A stretch of 64,000 nucleotides of DNA from Acanthamoeba lenticulata (taxonomy: Eukaryota > Discosea > Longamoebia > Acanthamoebidae), in the NCBI GenBank assembly GCA_002179805.1, contig NAVB01000512.1, positions 1 to 64,000 of the forward strand. The letters are read 5' to 3'. Shown piece after piece: positions 1-12,500 of the stretch. The stretch's first letter is position 1; each line of letters starts with the position of its first letter. The notes below the pieces were generated by a model that searched no databases, was not told where the DNA came from, and saw only the letters and a list, made by a program, of their open reading frames with translations. The position numbers and the translations under genes were made by a program.

Positions 1-1469
1 TAAAATTAAATTAATTATTAATTAATTAAAGAAAGAAATTCAAAGGGCGGTTGAATGTACGGAGGTGAACAACTCGAGCGAGTCGAGCATGCGGTTGGTC
101 ACGCCGTCCTCCTCGAGGACGAGGTCGTAGTCGCTTGACGCCACGCAGAAGACGATCGCCGTCACGTCGGAAAAGAGCGGCAGCCACTTGCTCCTGCACA
201 GCGCGTCGTTAAGAGATTCGTCGACCAAGTTGATGATGACGACGACAAAGGCCGCATGACGTACCGCTCGCCCTTCTGACCGCCAACGTCGATGATGCAG
301 AAGTTGACGCCGGCGTGCTCAAATGTCGTCTCCGACACGGCGGTGGTGCGCAGGCGCGCCAGGAGAATGTCGGCGTTGTCGGGCTCGTAGCTGTCCGACA
401 CGATGTCGTCCAGCTTCTTCAGATAACTGCACACACACACACACAGACACACACGCGTGATTGGTCCACGTCAGCCTCGAGACTCGGGGGACTTCATCGC
501 GCGAGGGTTCTGGCCAGCAAGCAAGCAGAAACAAGGGCTCGTACTGGGGAATAGAGTCGGGAATGAGCAGATCCCGAGCCTGCTTGATGATGTCCTGCGT
601 GTTGGCGTCTCGCCAGATGGTCTTGATGTCCTGCGCGAGCTCGCCGTCGATCAAATAGGTCTGTTGTTGTTGTTGTTGTTTGTCAGTTTTTTGTTTTGGT
701 TTGCCAACAACTCTGATATAAAATAATATAAAATTTAAATAAAAAGGCACCCGCACCATGACGTGCATGTTGGACACCTCGATTTCCTCGGCGGGGACGC
801 TCTTCTGGACGCGGTAGACATCGTACATCTTCCGCCCGAGCGCCTGTCAAGAAAAGTCACCGTATTTGCACAAATATGAGGAGCGGAAAGACGATGAGCC
901 GTCTCGGGTTCTTCATGAAGAAAGTCGACAAGAAAAAGAACGAAAGAGACAACGGGGGGAGGATTAGCGAAACGACGTACGTCGACAGAGGAATCAGAGA
1001 AGGACAAAGAGTGCAGTTCAGCCGCGTGGACGAGGTCGAGCGTAGCGTCGATGATATTGGTGTGGATGACCGCCTTGTAGTTCTTCTTCTCCCGGTCGGA
1101 GAAGCCAAACATGTGTAGAATCTTCATTTGTTTACAGAACGTAGACTTGCCTGACTGTTGAGTCGACACATCAACACAGCAGCACTGCTTTAGCTCGTCC
1201 GGAGAATAGCGAACAAAGGGAACATTCCCACGCACACAAGCGGGGAAATGAAACCCAGCGCACCGCGCGAGCGCGCTGATTTGCAGCCGATATGAAGCGA
1301 ATCGAACCACTAAAAGGATGAGGAGGGAGGGGGGCACAGAGGTACGAACCTGGCCTGCGCCGAGCATGAGCAGAGTGGTCTGCTTGGCAAGTTTTTTCTT
1401 TTCTTCTCGAAGCATCTTATCGATCTCTTGCGAGAGCTTTCTCTGTTCTTTTGCCGAGCGCGCTTCCAT
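1..1469 (-). CDS. Heterotrimeric G protein alpha subunit (partial, C-terminus off the left edge)
   Basis: GTP-binding alpha subunit of a heterotrimeric G protein, relaying seven-helix receptor signals at the membrane. The ATG at 1467-1469 opens a basic N-terminal helix ([18 protein letters not shown]). The P-loop GAGQ/SGKST is split by an intron ending near 1161. The helical domain follows, then switch I ([13 protein letters not shown]) and switch II ([17 protein letters not shown]), the latter also crossed by an intron. The catalytic Arg and Gln are both present. The last exon seen reads [20 protein letters not shown] and ends near 63, where an intron runs out of the window, so the NKxD and TCAT boxes are not visible. 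Odd points: there is no Gly2 or nearby Cys for myristoylation or palmitoylation, and the usual switch I Gly after RTT is Ala. Family assignment is certain; subtype is not. Confidence 0.93.
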
Positions 1470-1738
1470 CTTTCACGCGCTCAAATGTCTGGTGCCGTGT
1501 GTGTCGTGTTGATCGTTGACGTTCTTGTGGTAATTGTTCGCCGATTTAAATTAAAAATCCAAAATATGAAAATGTCTGCAACAAAATTCTGGGCATCGAA
1601 ATTTCATATTGCTTCACTTCGGTCTATTTTCCTTGCGCTGTTTCTGTGACGGCAGCAACATGAAGAAGGAGAAGGCTCTTGGATTTGCGGTCCCAAAAGG
1701 TTCCGAACGACAGCAAACCACACAACAACAGGCCGACT
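1470..1738. promoter_or_regulatory. Shared divergent promoter region (Galpha / kelch gene)
   Basis: AT-rich spacer between two divergent start codons. The stretch 1540-1610 is markedly AT-rich compared with the flanking exons. An ATG at 1660 opens a short frame that stops near 1778. It could be an upstream ORF, or a first exon if an intron is missed here. No canonical TATA box is evident. Confidence 0.4.
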
Positions 1739-3271
1739 ATGGAGGAAGCGAGGATCCCTGCGAGGACCAGACAAGTTGAACTCGCCTGTTCGCCCGTTTA
1801 CGGCGACGGCGACGGCCCAGAGCCCTCGGGCTTCTTCTCCTCAGGCCATTCATGCGACTACGTGGAGGCCGACGGCCAGGGGCGGTATGCAAAATGCCTC
1901 TTCTTCCCGCCTTTCGAGGTGGCTCACTCGCCTGCGGGCAGCCTGTTCGTGTTCGGCGGTCATGTAGGCCGCTACGCGGGCCGCGATGACGGGGCCATGC
2001 GGACCAACCAACTACTGGTACTGCACAACGCCCATGCGCTGGGCGTCGACGAGAGCGCCGCGTTCACGTGGGAGCGAGGTGCGTTTGCAGCTGCCCGTAC
2101 TGCTCGAGCTTCAGAACCACTCAACAACTTGGCCACTACGTTTTGTGCGCAGTCTCGCTGGGGAAGGTCAAGGGCCGAGCTGGCCACGCCAGCTTCGTGC
2201 GGGGGGACAAGCTGTACATTCACGGGGGCTACGACACCAACCATCGTGTCCTGTCGGACCTCGTCGAGATTGACACGGCGTCTGGTACGAAGAGCCTTCT
2301 CGTCGGTCATGTACATGAGAGAGAGTCTTACGCAAGCCGACTTGTGTTCTACACAACTCGCCCCAGACGGTTACGAGTCCCGAATCGTGCCCTACGAGTC
2401 GGTGGTGCAGAACGTAGAGCGACGATGGCACTGCTCCTACCAACTCCACAACAAGTTTTTCCTGCACGGCGGTTGGAACTCGAACGGCGCGCTTGATAGT
2501 CTCGTGTGCCTCGACCTCGGTGCGTGCCCCGCGTCATTCACCAGAAGCCCAACGCCCAACGCCACGCGGTTCCTCACCTTGGCCGAGATGATGCGTCTGC
2601 AGACACGATGAAGTGGGAGACGATTCCAAGCGAGGACGGGCCCTCGGCGCGGCGGTGGCACACGTTCTCCCCGATGCCTGACCGCCCCGAGCACGTGTTC
2701 AGCTACGGCGGCTACGACGGCCCCAAGCACCCGCTGGGGGACGCCTTCATCCTCGATCTCGGTGCGTCGTCCGCATCAACATCAACACCTTCATCATCAT
2801 CATCATCGTTGTCGTCATCTTCCTCGAGGGACTCATTGGAGGAGGACGCGCAGAGACGCAGCAGTGGCTGCGGCCTGCGGTCAAGGGCGAGGCGCCCGGG
2901 CCCCTGTGCCGGCACACGCTGACCACGCTGCCGGGCCAGAGCAGCAGCTGCCACAAGCAGATGGTCCTGCTCGGCGGGTCCAAGAACGACGGCGGCACCA
3001 ACAAGCAGATCCACATACTCCACACCGGTACATGCTGAAGTTGCAGGCTTGCCGCCATGCGACGTCGTTTGTCCTCATTTTCCTGGTTTTCGCGCGCGTA
3101 GACGACATGAGCTGGACGCTGGTCAAGGACGCCGGCCACCTGTTCCCCGTCGTGCGACGAGGCCATCTGGCCACGCCCGTGGGCGACCGCGGCCTGGTGA
3201 TCAGTGGTGGCTTCACGGCCGACTACATCGCCCCATTCTACTGGCTCGACGCACGCATGCTCGGCACATGA
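1739..3271 (+). CDS. Kelch-repeat beta-propeller protein
   Basis: Stand-alone kelch propeller, probably a cytosolic protein-interaction platform. Reading across about six introns gives six kelch motifs with the Gly-Gly signature in order: LFVFGGHV, LYIHGGYD, FFLHGGWN, HVFSYGGYDG, MVLLGGSKN and LVISGGFT, each followed by the hydrophobic strand and Trp/Tyr expected in a blade. The chosen start is the first ATG in the frame of exon 1 (1739). Introns such as 2079-2152 (GTGCG...GCAG) restore the frame (ERV/SLGKVKGRAG). No BTB, F-box or other partner domain is seen, so no specific pathway can be named. The stop (3269-3271) lies 72 bp from the stop of the convergent neighbour. Confidence 0.8.
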
Positions 3272-3343
3272 GCTTCGAGGAAGCAAAGAAAAGCAAATAG
3301 AAAAGGCCAATCATCCCCGATCGTCGCGAACACCAGCAGGATG

Positions 3344-6300
3344 TCAAGGCGCCGAGAGGAAGCCGTAGAAGCGGGCCATCCAATAGGGCAGCAGGTAGGC
3401 CGTGGGTTCCTGCTCGCTCCGGCCACTGCCGCCGTCGGGCTCGAACGGGTCGCCGTTCCACTCGAGGAGCTTGCCCTCGTCGTACGGCAGCACGGGCGGC
3501 CGGTAGTCGGTCCCGGCGAAGCGGTTGCTCTGCTCCGTCCAGACCAAGTCGAGCCGCTGGCTGTTGCGCACGGGCCAGTGCACCAGCGAGAGCGGCCAGC
3601 GGCGCAGGGTCCATGTCGCGGCGCCCAGCGTGTCGTTGTCGCGACCGTCGTTTTGCGCACTCAGGCGAAGGAGGGTCGAGGCCGAGAGGCGGATCACGTT
3701 CCAGAGCGAGGAGCGCACCGGCCGCACGATGTCAAAGTAGCGGGAGATGGCGCGGCTGAACTCCGAGCGAAGCTCGAAAGGCGATGCCCAGATCCACGTG
3801 AAGAATGACAAGAACGCGAGCTCCTGCACTCGCCCGATTGTGCGTGTCAGTAGTGGCCATTGTTTGAATTCCGCAGCAATGGTGGCGCGTACGTCATCCG
3901 AGTAGTTGTCGTCGCCCGGGTGGACGTCCTTGGTGTTGATGATGTTGATTCCATACTGGTGCTTCTCGACCAGCTTCTGGACCTCGTGCTGGAACTTGGC
4001 GTCGCCGGTCATGCGGTAGGCCGACAGGAGCCACGAGACGATCTGGAGCGAGTTGAGGCCGTTCTGGTCCGTCCACGTCAGGTTGTGGTTGAGATACTCG
4101 GGCGACCACTTGCCCCTGCGGCATTCCAAACATGCCACCGATGTGGTGAGTCCACCAGCCGACGTCATCGTCACGTGCCTCGAATTCCGCGTACCAGCGG
4201 GTGGGCTGGCCGGTGACATCGATCAGGTAGAGCCCGTTGTCGACGATGTAGCTCATGGTATCGTTGACCAGCCGCAGAGCGCGCGCCTTCTCGGCGGGCG
4301 TCTCAGCGAGGAGGTCGTGCACGAGCGGATACACAAACATGTGGCCCGTCACCTCGTCCGACGACGTGTCGCCTGTAGAAGAGAGTGTGAGAGTGTGTTG
4401 TATGGCCACGAGAGCACGCCATGAGGCCTTCTTGGTGGTCGGCCATCTCAGAGAAGGGCATGCGGGACCTTGCCAGACCCAGCCCGGATAGGGCTTGCTG
4501 AAGTGCCACTTGTCGTTGGGGAGCGTGGCCTGCTGGGCCACCGTGCGGGCCATCAGGCCGCGGATCCCGGTCACGTTGTAGAGGAACTCTGCGGCGCGGT
4601 GTGGTCAGCAGTCCGGTCGGGCTTCATCATACGCCGGGAGCGCTCGGGGGACAGGCGACGCACCCAAAGCCTCAAAGTGCTTCCACGCCTGACGCTTGAC
4701 CGCGGGGTCCTGCCACACGCACGAATTCCGTTCATATTTCGATGAAAGGACTTGTTTTTCGGCCGAAGCCCTGGGTACCTTGGTAACGGCGTAACGGAAC
4801 GCCTGCGAGGCGACGTACATGGACGTCCACAGGCCCGAGTTCTCGTCGGCGTACGCGCGCCAGCTGGACAAGTCGCCAAAGACGTCCAGAGAACAGGCGC
4901 ACACGTAGCCCAGCCGGTCGTGCCGCGGCTCGACCATGGCCTGGTAGTGCTCGGCCTTGCGCGCGAGCGTCCATCCGGTCTCCTGGCGCACGACCGCGAG
5001 GCCGCCGTCGGTCACCGCCACGGCGGTCTCGTCGTTGTCGTCGTCGGCGCTCACGGCCAGCGAGACCACGCTCTGGCCCTGGTCGAACGTGGCGCCCGGA
5101 AGCCACCGCGCGCCATAGAAATAGCGCCAGGTCGGGTCCTCGCCGCCGGCCTCGCCCTTGCGGTGGCGCAGCAGGCCGAGCTTGCTCCCGAACCAGACGG
5201 CCCCGCTGCGCGGCGCCACAGCGCTGGCGGTGAGGTTGGCCACGGGCAGGCCCTCGCGCCCGCGCAGCCGGACGGCGGTGAGGTCCGAGGCGACGAGGGT
5301 AATGCTCTCTTCATTGCCGACCCACAGACCGCCCGCGCGGTCGAGCGACATCGCCACCGGCACGGCGTCGACCACCGCCGGCACCCTGCAGCATCAAAAA
5401 CCAAATGATTCATTAAAATAAAAGACAAAAAAGACAATATAAATAGATATAAAAAGAACAAAAAATAATTTACATACCAGAAAAAGGTCCAGCGCTCGCT
5501 TCCGTCGAAGCGCCACAGCTTGTGGCGGGTGCCGGCCCACACCACGCCATTGGGGTAAGCATTATGGTCGACAGCAAGGGAGACCACGCCCAGGCCCTCG
5601 GTCGAGTTGACGTAGGTGATCTGGTCCGCGTCGCCGACAAAGTAGAGACCTGTGCGCGCACACACGGAGGAGGCAAAGCGTTTGCGCCGGTCTCTGATGT
5701 CAATGGCCAGCCAGCGTTGGTGTCCCTGGCGTGGATTGGAGCGCACCGCGGTCGGAGCCGATCCAAAGGGCTTCGCTCGAGGCAGAGGCAAAGGCGACGG
5801 CATTGACGGGCCCAAAGTCAAAGGCCACGAAGCGGCAGCGCTCGGCAGCACGCTCTTCTTCTTGATTGCCTACGATGGCGATGTTGCCCCTCGCCTGCTG
5901 CTGCTGGCGGTCGCCCAGCTCGAGCGAGCAGCGGAAGAGCCCGGCGGCACTGGCGGCCGCGAACTTGCCTGGCAAGCTGGGAGTCAGATTGACACTTGCA
6001 ACAAGTTGCGGAGGAGGACGAGTGAGCTCACCGGTGTTGGTCGGGTGGAAGGCCGCCCGCATGGTCGGGTCGACCTTGAGCCCAAGCTGGCCATCCACGC
6101 GCGCGAACGCGGCCTTGTCGCCAACGGCGCCGCGGGCGGGTAGGTCGAGCGTCCACGCGCCCTGGGTCGGCGTCAGCAGGAGGAAGCTCGACACGCCGCT
6201 GCCGGCGGACCGAGGGCGCGCCACGACCTGGAAGGCCGCGTCAAAGGGAAGCCGAGACCAGCCAGTCGGCAAGCTTTCGGCCGCCGAGAAAGATGAAGGG

Positions 6301-6431
6301 AAGACGTAGATCTTTGATGTCGTCTGCTCAAAGGGCTCATCTTTGGCGGCGCTTGCGAACGACAGCAAGAGACAACAGGCGAGAAGCACCAGACACGTGC
6401 GCCGCAGCCACCCTGTGGCGACGTACGTCAT
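3344..6431 (-). CDS. Secreted protein with regulator-propeller repeats and a helical, hydrolase-like C-terminal half
   Basis: The ATG at 6429-6431 starts a signal peptide (LVLLACCLLLSFASA), so the protein enters the secretory route. The first half carries propeller strands spaced like those of bacterial two-component-regulator propellers: ALWIGSDRGALQ, GVVWAGTRHKLWRFDG, GGLWVGNEESITLV and GAVWFGSKLGLLRHRKG. The second half is helical and Trp/Tyr-rich, with GWWTHHIGGM, TDQNGLNSLQIVSWLLSAYR and a C-terminal YLLPYWMARFYGF, reminiscent of the alpha/alpha toroid folds of glycoside hydrolases or lyases. No catalytic residues could be assigned. No C-terminal membrane segment is visible. About eight or more introns are present. 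The combination suggests a secreted sugar-binding or sugar-degrading protein, but this is inference from fold-like patterns only. Confidence 0.65.
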
Positions 6432-6575
6432 CTTGCTTTCTGTCTCCCTTCTCGCAAAGAGCTCTCTTCTCTCCGGAGCAATTCTCGGGTTTTATTACGA
6501 GCCACCGACCAATCACGAATTAAACCACTTTATTACTGGTGTAAACAATAAATAAATGCAGCTGGCGTCTCACGA

Positions 6576-9418
6576 TCACTCCTTGAGGGTCCACAGGTAG
6601 ATGTTGCGGTCGCGCGAACCGCACCAGAGTGTGTTGTTCTCGGCCACCCACAGCATGCACCTGGTGCAGCCCCCCCCCCCCGCGTCAACATCATCATCTT
6701 CAAAACGCAGAGCAGGAGGACGACGATGATGATGATGACGATGACGATGATGGCGTACCGGATGGTGCCCTGGTTCTTCTCCGTCCCGAATCGCTCGACC
6801 TCGGTGTGCCGTCGCGTGTCCCACAGCGCGACGCTGCCGTCCGTCTGGCCGCCGGACATGAACACGTTGAGCACCTGCTGGCCCGCGTTGTAGTGGCTGA
6901 TCCGCGCCAGGCACAGCACGTTGCTGTCGAGATTGATCTCGCGAATGCGCAGGACGTCGCTGAGCGTCGCGCCGGGCCGCCACACCTGCACATCCCCCCA
7001 AAGCCCAGCTTAGCCCGTCAAGTCGAATTCAGCCAAATCAACCCAGACATGTTGAACGTGCCTTGACCGTATGGTCGTTGGAGGAGGTCCAGACAAACTC
7101 GCCCTCGAGGGCGATGTCGTTGATCGGCCGCGCGTGTGCGTTATTGACCGTGAACATGTCGCCTGTCTTCAGGTTGTAGCAGATGATGTGCGAGTCTCCG
7201 CCGATCCACACGTGCGTGCCCACCTGTGCGTGTGCGTGTGGGACACGAGGTCAGGCTTGGGCTTTCCTTTCGCCCACGCTTTGAGGGTGAAACCAATCGA
7301 GTTACCTGCCGCAGGGAGTAGACGCCCGTCTCGGGCAGGTGGATCTCGCTCTCCTTCTTGAGTCGCTGCGCGTTCCACACCGCGATGGTCCCCGACAAGT
7401 CGCCGGACCACACCTGTACTGCCGGCGAGCTGCACAAACACAGTTTCGTCATTAGTTACAACAATTGAATGAGAAAAACCAACTGTAATAATTTACAAAA
7501 ATATTTAATAAAAATAAATAAAAATATTTAATAATAATAATGTACCGAGAAATGACGAGCGCCAAGCATCGGATGACCTTGGTGTGGGCTCCGGTAAGCT
7601 CCGTGATCTTGACCAACTGCGCGTCGACGTGAGGAATGAGTGGTCGGCCTCTTTAGTCCAAAGTGGCAGGCACTTCTCGAGACGCACCGACTTGGAGTTC
7701 CACACGCGGATGGTGGGCTCGGCGCCCATCTCGTCCGACGTGGTCCAGACCGTGTTGTCGACCAAAATCATGGACTGCATGCGCCCGCGCTTGTCGCTCG
7801 TCTTGATGCCCGTCACCTGGAGGCCCGTCTGGGCGTTCCAAATGCCGATGTTCCCGTCGGCCCCGCCGCTCCAGACCTGCCGTGATGAGCATGTGTTTGC
7901 TGACGTCAGCATCCGCCCGTCTGTGCGGCCCGAGAGAGGCTTAAGAGGGCGGCGCACGGTGTCGTCGACGCGCAAGAGGCACTGCACGGCCGACGGCGCG
8001 GTGGGCTTGTGGGTCCAGGCGACGGTCTGGCTAAACTCAAAGATGCGGCCCATTTGCTCCTTCTCCTCCTGCTCCTGCTTCTTCCGCTCCTGCTCCTCCT
8101 TGATCCGCTCCTCGAGCAGCTGCACCGTCCTCGAGTTGTTCTTTCGTCGCGCCAGCTCGAGCGGCGTCTCGCCTCGCTGGCGCGCTCGAGTCAGAGGGCC
8201 CTCTGTGGGGGAAGGGAGCCAAAGAGGACGACGTACCGCCTGCAATGCCCCATGAAAGGCCCGGATCCAGTGCGGGTCATCAGCAAATGACGGGAGACGC
8301 GAGGAAGGGCAGAGTGGAAGAGAGGACGTACGGTTTGTGCATTCACGTTGGCGCCAAAGTCGAGCAGCACCTGCGCCACGTCCGTGTGTCCCTTCTCGCA
8401 GGCGTAGTGCAGCGCCGTCTGACGGCAGCAGCCCACAGGTGTCAGCCCATCTCCCCGAGCACACACGAATGCAAGAGCAGTCTCACGTACCCAGTCCTAT
8501 AGCGGTTGGCATTTCCGTTTGTGTTGTTGGTGTTGTTGTTCCATTTGGGTGGTTTGAGGCCATGTGAGCCCAAGTGGGCCGGCTGGGACAGGAAGAGGGG
8601 GGAAGACAAACAAGAAGACACATAAAAATAGATATGAACATACCCACTGGGTTGTGTGATGGGGGAAGAATGTGTGTGTGTGTGAGCCTCCATAGTGAAC
8701 ACTCAACAAGAGCCTTAAAGGTCAAGTATGCAGTAGAGCGTACCGCTGGCGCATTGACGAGGGCGCCCTGCTGAAGCAGCACCTGCACGATGTCGGCCTG
8801 GCCCCACATGCTGGCCCAGTGTAGCAGCATCTGATGACCCACAACAACCGAACAGTGGTCAGTCGCCAAGCTATGCTGAGCATCTCTCCAAATGCACATA
8901 CCCTCTGATGTTGATGGCCAGACCATCGTCGTGCGTGTGGAGTACACGTGTCAGTGTGTGGGCAGTGTGAGCGTGTGTGTGTGTGTGTGTTTGCGTGTGT
9001 ATTTGCAGGGTTAACGTACTCCCTGTACAAACATAGACAGCACCAGGTAAGCCAAATACGCCGCAAAAGCAAACGTATTGCATGTATTGCTGGGCACGTA
9101 CTTGCTGTCGAGGCGCCAAGTGGAAGCGCAAGATGTAAACGTGTGCGTGGTGGTCGTGGGTGTGTGAAGGCACATGGCACAGCACGTAGTTCTCTACTTG
9201 TTAATTTTTGTTTCAAAGTGCTGCAAGGTACGTACGTCGTCATCGTCTCGCCGGTTAACGTTGTGGGTGCGTTGGGCAAGGAGTGACGAGAAGGCATCTC
9301 GTTGCCCGTTACGCATAGCCCGCCAAAGCGCGTCGTGCGTGATTTCCTGCGCCCGCCCCCCTACTCGCTTTGCCTGAACCGCATCTCCGCCCTCCACGGC
9401 CCCTCCTGGCAAGTCCAT
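6576..9418 (-). CDS. Ankyrin repeat - coiled coil - WD40 protein
   Basis: Scaffold-like protein of unknown role. The ATG at 9416-9418 (MDLPGGAVEGG) precedes HDALWRAMRNGQRDAF, then ankyrin repeats LHWASMWGQADIVQVLL, ALHYACEKGHTDVAQVLL and TPLELARRKNNSRTVQLL. A charged coiled coil (KEEQERKKQEQEEKEQ) leads to six or seven WD40 blades: VWSGGADGNIGIWN, VWTTSDEMGAEPTIRVWN, VWSGDLSGTIAVWN, VWIGGDSHIICYN, VWTSSNDHTVK, FMSGGQTDGSVALWD and WCGSRDRNIYLW. The blades favour VW-S/T-G over the usual GH...WD spacing. Long introns hold GT-rich tracts (8661-8684, 8967-8999) and a C11 run near 6670. It shares a roughly 100-bp promoter gap with the helicase gene. Confidence 0.8.
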
Positions 9419-9517
9419 CGTCGGCGATATTGGCCGTGGTTGCTGCGTCGGCCTTTCGGCACGCGTGTTCATCAGATCAACAGCGCAACTGATCTTCTCT
9501 GTTGTTTTCTTTCTTTC
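9419..9517. promoter_or_regulatory. Compact bidirectional promoter region
   Basis: Only 99 bp separate the divergent ATGs of the ankyrin-WD40 gene and the helicase gene, so both transcripts must start within this gap or inside each other's 5' exon. The part next to the helicase ATG is pyrimidine-rich (TTGTTTTCTTTCTTTC just before 9518), as often seen at core promoters of compact protist genomes. Confidence 0.45.
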
Positions 9518-12500
9518 ATGAAGAGAAAATGGGATAGGAAAACCAAGAAGAAACTGCGAATTCATTCTTGGCAAGCTTTGGTCGAGCGCGAGATGCAAGC
9601 CCAGCCAAATGGGCAGAGGGCCAGCCCCGATGAGGCCCAGGCGAGGGCCGCAAAGCGGCCCCGTGGTATTCAAGCTTACTTCTCCCTTCCTCCTCGCCCG
9701 TCGGTCAAGGTCGAAGTTGTGGATTTGTCAGTGGAAGATGAGGGCGAGGAGGAGCACGGCGACGAGAGCTTCGAGGACGAAGACACAAAAGGGTCCATAC
9801 TCGCAGTGCCACCGCAAAGCTCGGCAAAGGATGCAACTTGCATCATAGACTTGACTGGCGACGACGATGCCGAAGCCTGCCCCAACTACGAAAGTGCTGC
9901 TGTTGTGCCTTCTACGGAAGTTGAACGCAAGAGGTCGCCAGCGGAACTGCCCGACGAGAGCGATGCCGAGGTTGAAGATGAGGAGTACAGCGAAGAAGAC
10001 TTGTCGTCGGTGGTCTTCAACTTCCGTCCACTAGCCGAGCTGGGAGACAAGTTTTACGTCAATAAGGCCTGCCGCCGACTGGCCGAGCGAGGTCGGGATC
10101 GCGACCGCGAGTACCTCGAGATGGTCGAGTCCAGCCTCGATGAGTTTGAAGACCTCCAGTTCCGTCAGCAGCTGCACGACTTCCTTACCAGCGTGTGGCA
10201 AGGACACCGCGGCGGCGGTGGCGGGGGCAGTGGCGGCAAGTGGCACAAGAACGATGGCGGCGAGGGCGTGCGGGCGAGCTTCATCCACCATGTGCCGCCC
10301 AAGCCCGCGCGGTGCTTGAACGCACGGCACCTGCCCAACGGCTTCCGGCTGCAGCCCGAGCTGGTGCGCGTGCTCGAGCAGCAACACAAGACTGACCTCT
10401 ACTCGCACCAATTTGACGTGCTCGACCGCCTCTTCACGCGGCCCGCAACGAGCTCGACGTCAACGTCGACTTCGACTTCGACCACAGCCGCTCCGCTGAG
10501 GTCGTCCAGCGCTGGACGAGACGTGATCATCACCACGCCCACGAGCTCGGGCAAGAGCCTGTGCTTCAACTTGGGCGTATTTGAAAAGATTCTGCGGGCC
10601 AAGCGCCAGGGCCGGCCCGTGAGCGGCCTCTACCTGTTCCCGCTCAACGCGCTGGCCAAGGACCAGGAAAAGAAGCTCCTCGAGTTCAACCAGTTGCTGC
10701 CTCCCGCGCAGAGGCTCAGAGTGGTCATCATGACAGGTACGCAGCAGCCTTTATTAAAAAATTAATATTTTTAATGATTAAGTATTTATCTTGGTGTTGC
10801 AGGGGAACACAAGACGAACGAGAAGGTGCAGCTGTTCCAGTACGGGCCGCCCGACATCCTCGTGACCAACCCCGAGACCCTCCACTACCAGGTAGTAGGC
10901 CCTTGCGTCGTCGTTGGACATTCACCGTAATGGCTCACGCCTCGTTGCAGCTCTACCGGGGACGGAAGGGCCAAGGCCTGTGGCAGCACTGGCGCACCTA
11001 CCTCAGCCGTCTCGGCATTTGCGTTCTGGTACGATCCAAAGAGCTCGTGATATGGCGCTGGCCCACTGATCCTCCTTTTCTCGTCCACGCAGGACGAGGC
11101 TCACACGTACTCGGGCATCTTTGGCTGCAACGCCAGCAACCTCATCCGGTACGCCACCAAGAGACGAGGATCTCCGACGTCGGCCTTTCTCTGCAGAGGC
11201 CACAGACCAGCTGCTCACTCTCAGTGTACTTGTTGTTGGCTCTACACCAGTCGGTTGTACGTCGCAGTCGACAGCTTGGGCGGGGACTCGACCCAGGTTC
11301 AGTTCATCCTCGCGTCGGCCACCATCGGCAACCCGCTCGACCTCGCCTCGCGGCTGCTCCACCGCCCGCCGCAGCGCGGCGAGCACGAGGCCATCGCCTT
11401 GGTCCAGGAGAGCGGGGCCCAGCGACCCGAGAGGTACGCCTGCTTGACATTCCTGGTCCATTTTTCGTTTGAAAAACCTCAAAACGTGCACGTTTCAAGG
11501 GCCATCATCACCCTCGAGTCCCACACGCGGACCAAGGTGGCGGCGGCCGCGATCATTCAGTCGTGGATCCGGTTGGGCTGGCGCTCGCTCGTGTACGCCA
11601 CACGCGCCTCGGCTTTGTTCTCACCCTCGGCATCATCTTCTCTGGTGTGGTGCTCACCTCGTCGATGGCATGTGGTTGTTCCAGGTTCTGCAACACGATC
11701 GACAGCGTGAACAAGCTCCGATACTTCATTCAGGAGAAGCACCGCGACTTCTCGGGCAAGGTGCGGACCTATTACTCGTCCATGCCCGCCGATGCCAAGG
11801 TACGCACGACCGTGTAGCATCATCAACTTTGTCCAGCCTCGAGTGGTCGAGTGCCAACATGTTGCCATACAGGCGCAGGTGATGCGCGAGCTCGAATCCG
11901 GCAAAGTGCAGTGCATCATCTGCTCCAACGCGCTCGAGGCCGGGGCACGTCCCCAGCCTTGTTTCTTGCTGTGTCGGTTTCTGTTCTGTTAGGGGGAATG
12001 CTGACGTCACTCGTGTCCTGGTGCGAGCAGCTCGACATTCCGGGCCTGGACGCGTGCTTGATGTTGAGCCACCCGGGCAGCCGCATGTCCTTTTGGCAGC
12101 GCGTGGGGCGGGCCGGACGCGCCAAGCCCGGCGTGGCGGTCTTCCTCCCCTTTGCATCCTTCCCACGAGACGTCTATTACGCGTCGCGCCCGCGCGGTAC
12201 GTCGAGGACAACATCGCCTTTTTCTTTCTTTTTCTTTTTTTCATATTTATTGATGAATTCTAATATTGGCTTTAATGACACGTGATCCTTGGGGCAGTCC
12301 TTCTGAATGATGAGGTGGAGAAGGTCGCCTTCAACAGCGACTACCCATCGATCTTGCGTAAGCACGTCTCCTGCTGCGCCCACGAGAGCGACCTGTGGTG
12401 GGACGAGGCACGCCATCGCCCAGCCACCTGTTGAATCGCTAAGCGTGGTCTCACCTTGACCCCAATCGATTCACGCACTTGGTGCAGCGATCGCGCCGCT

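Noticed and set aside
1660..1778. Earlier ATG (MKKEKALGF) for the kelch gene
   Set aside because: Its frame stops after about 39 codons and does not reach the kelch frame without an extra intron for which no clear signals were found.
10031..10411. Long antisense open frame inside the helicase exon
   Set aside because: Mirror of the coding strand in a GC-rich exon; the sense frame has clear helicase motifs and acidic SIM-like sequence.
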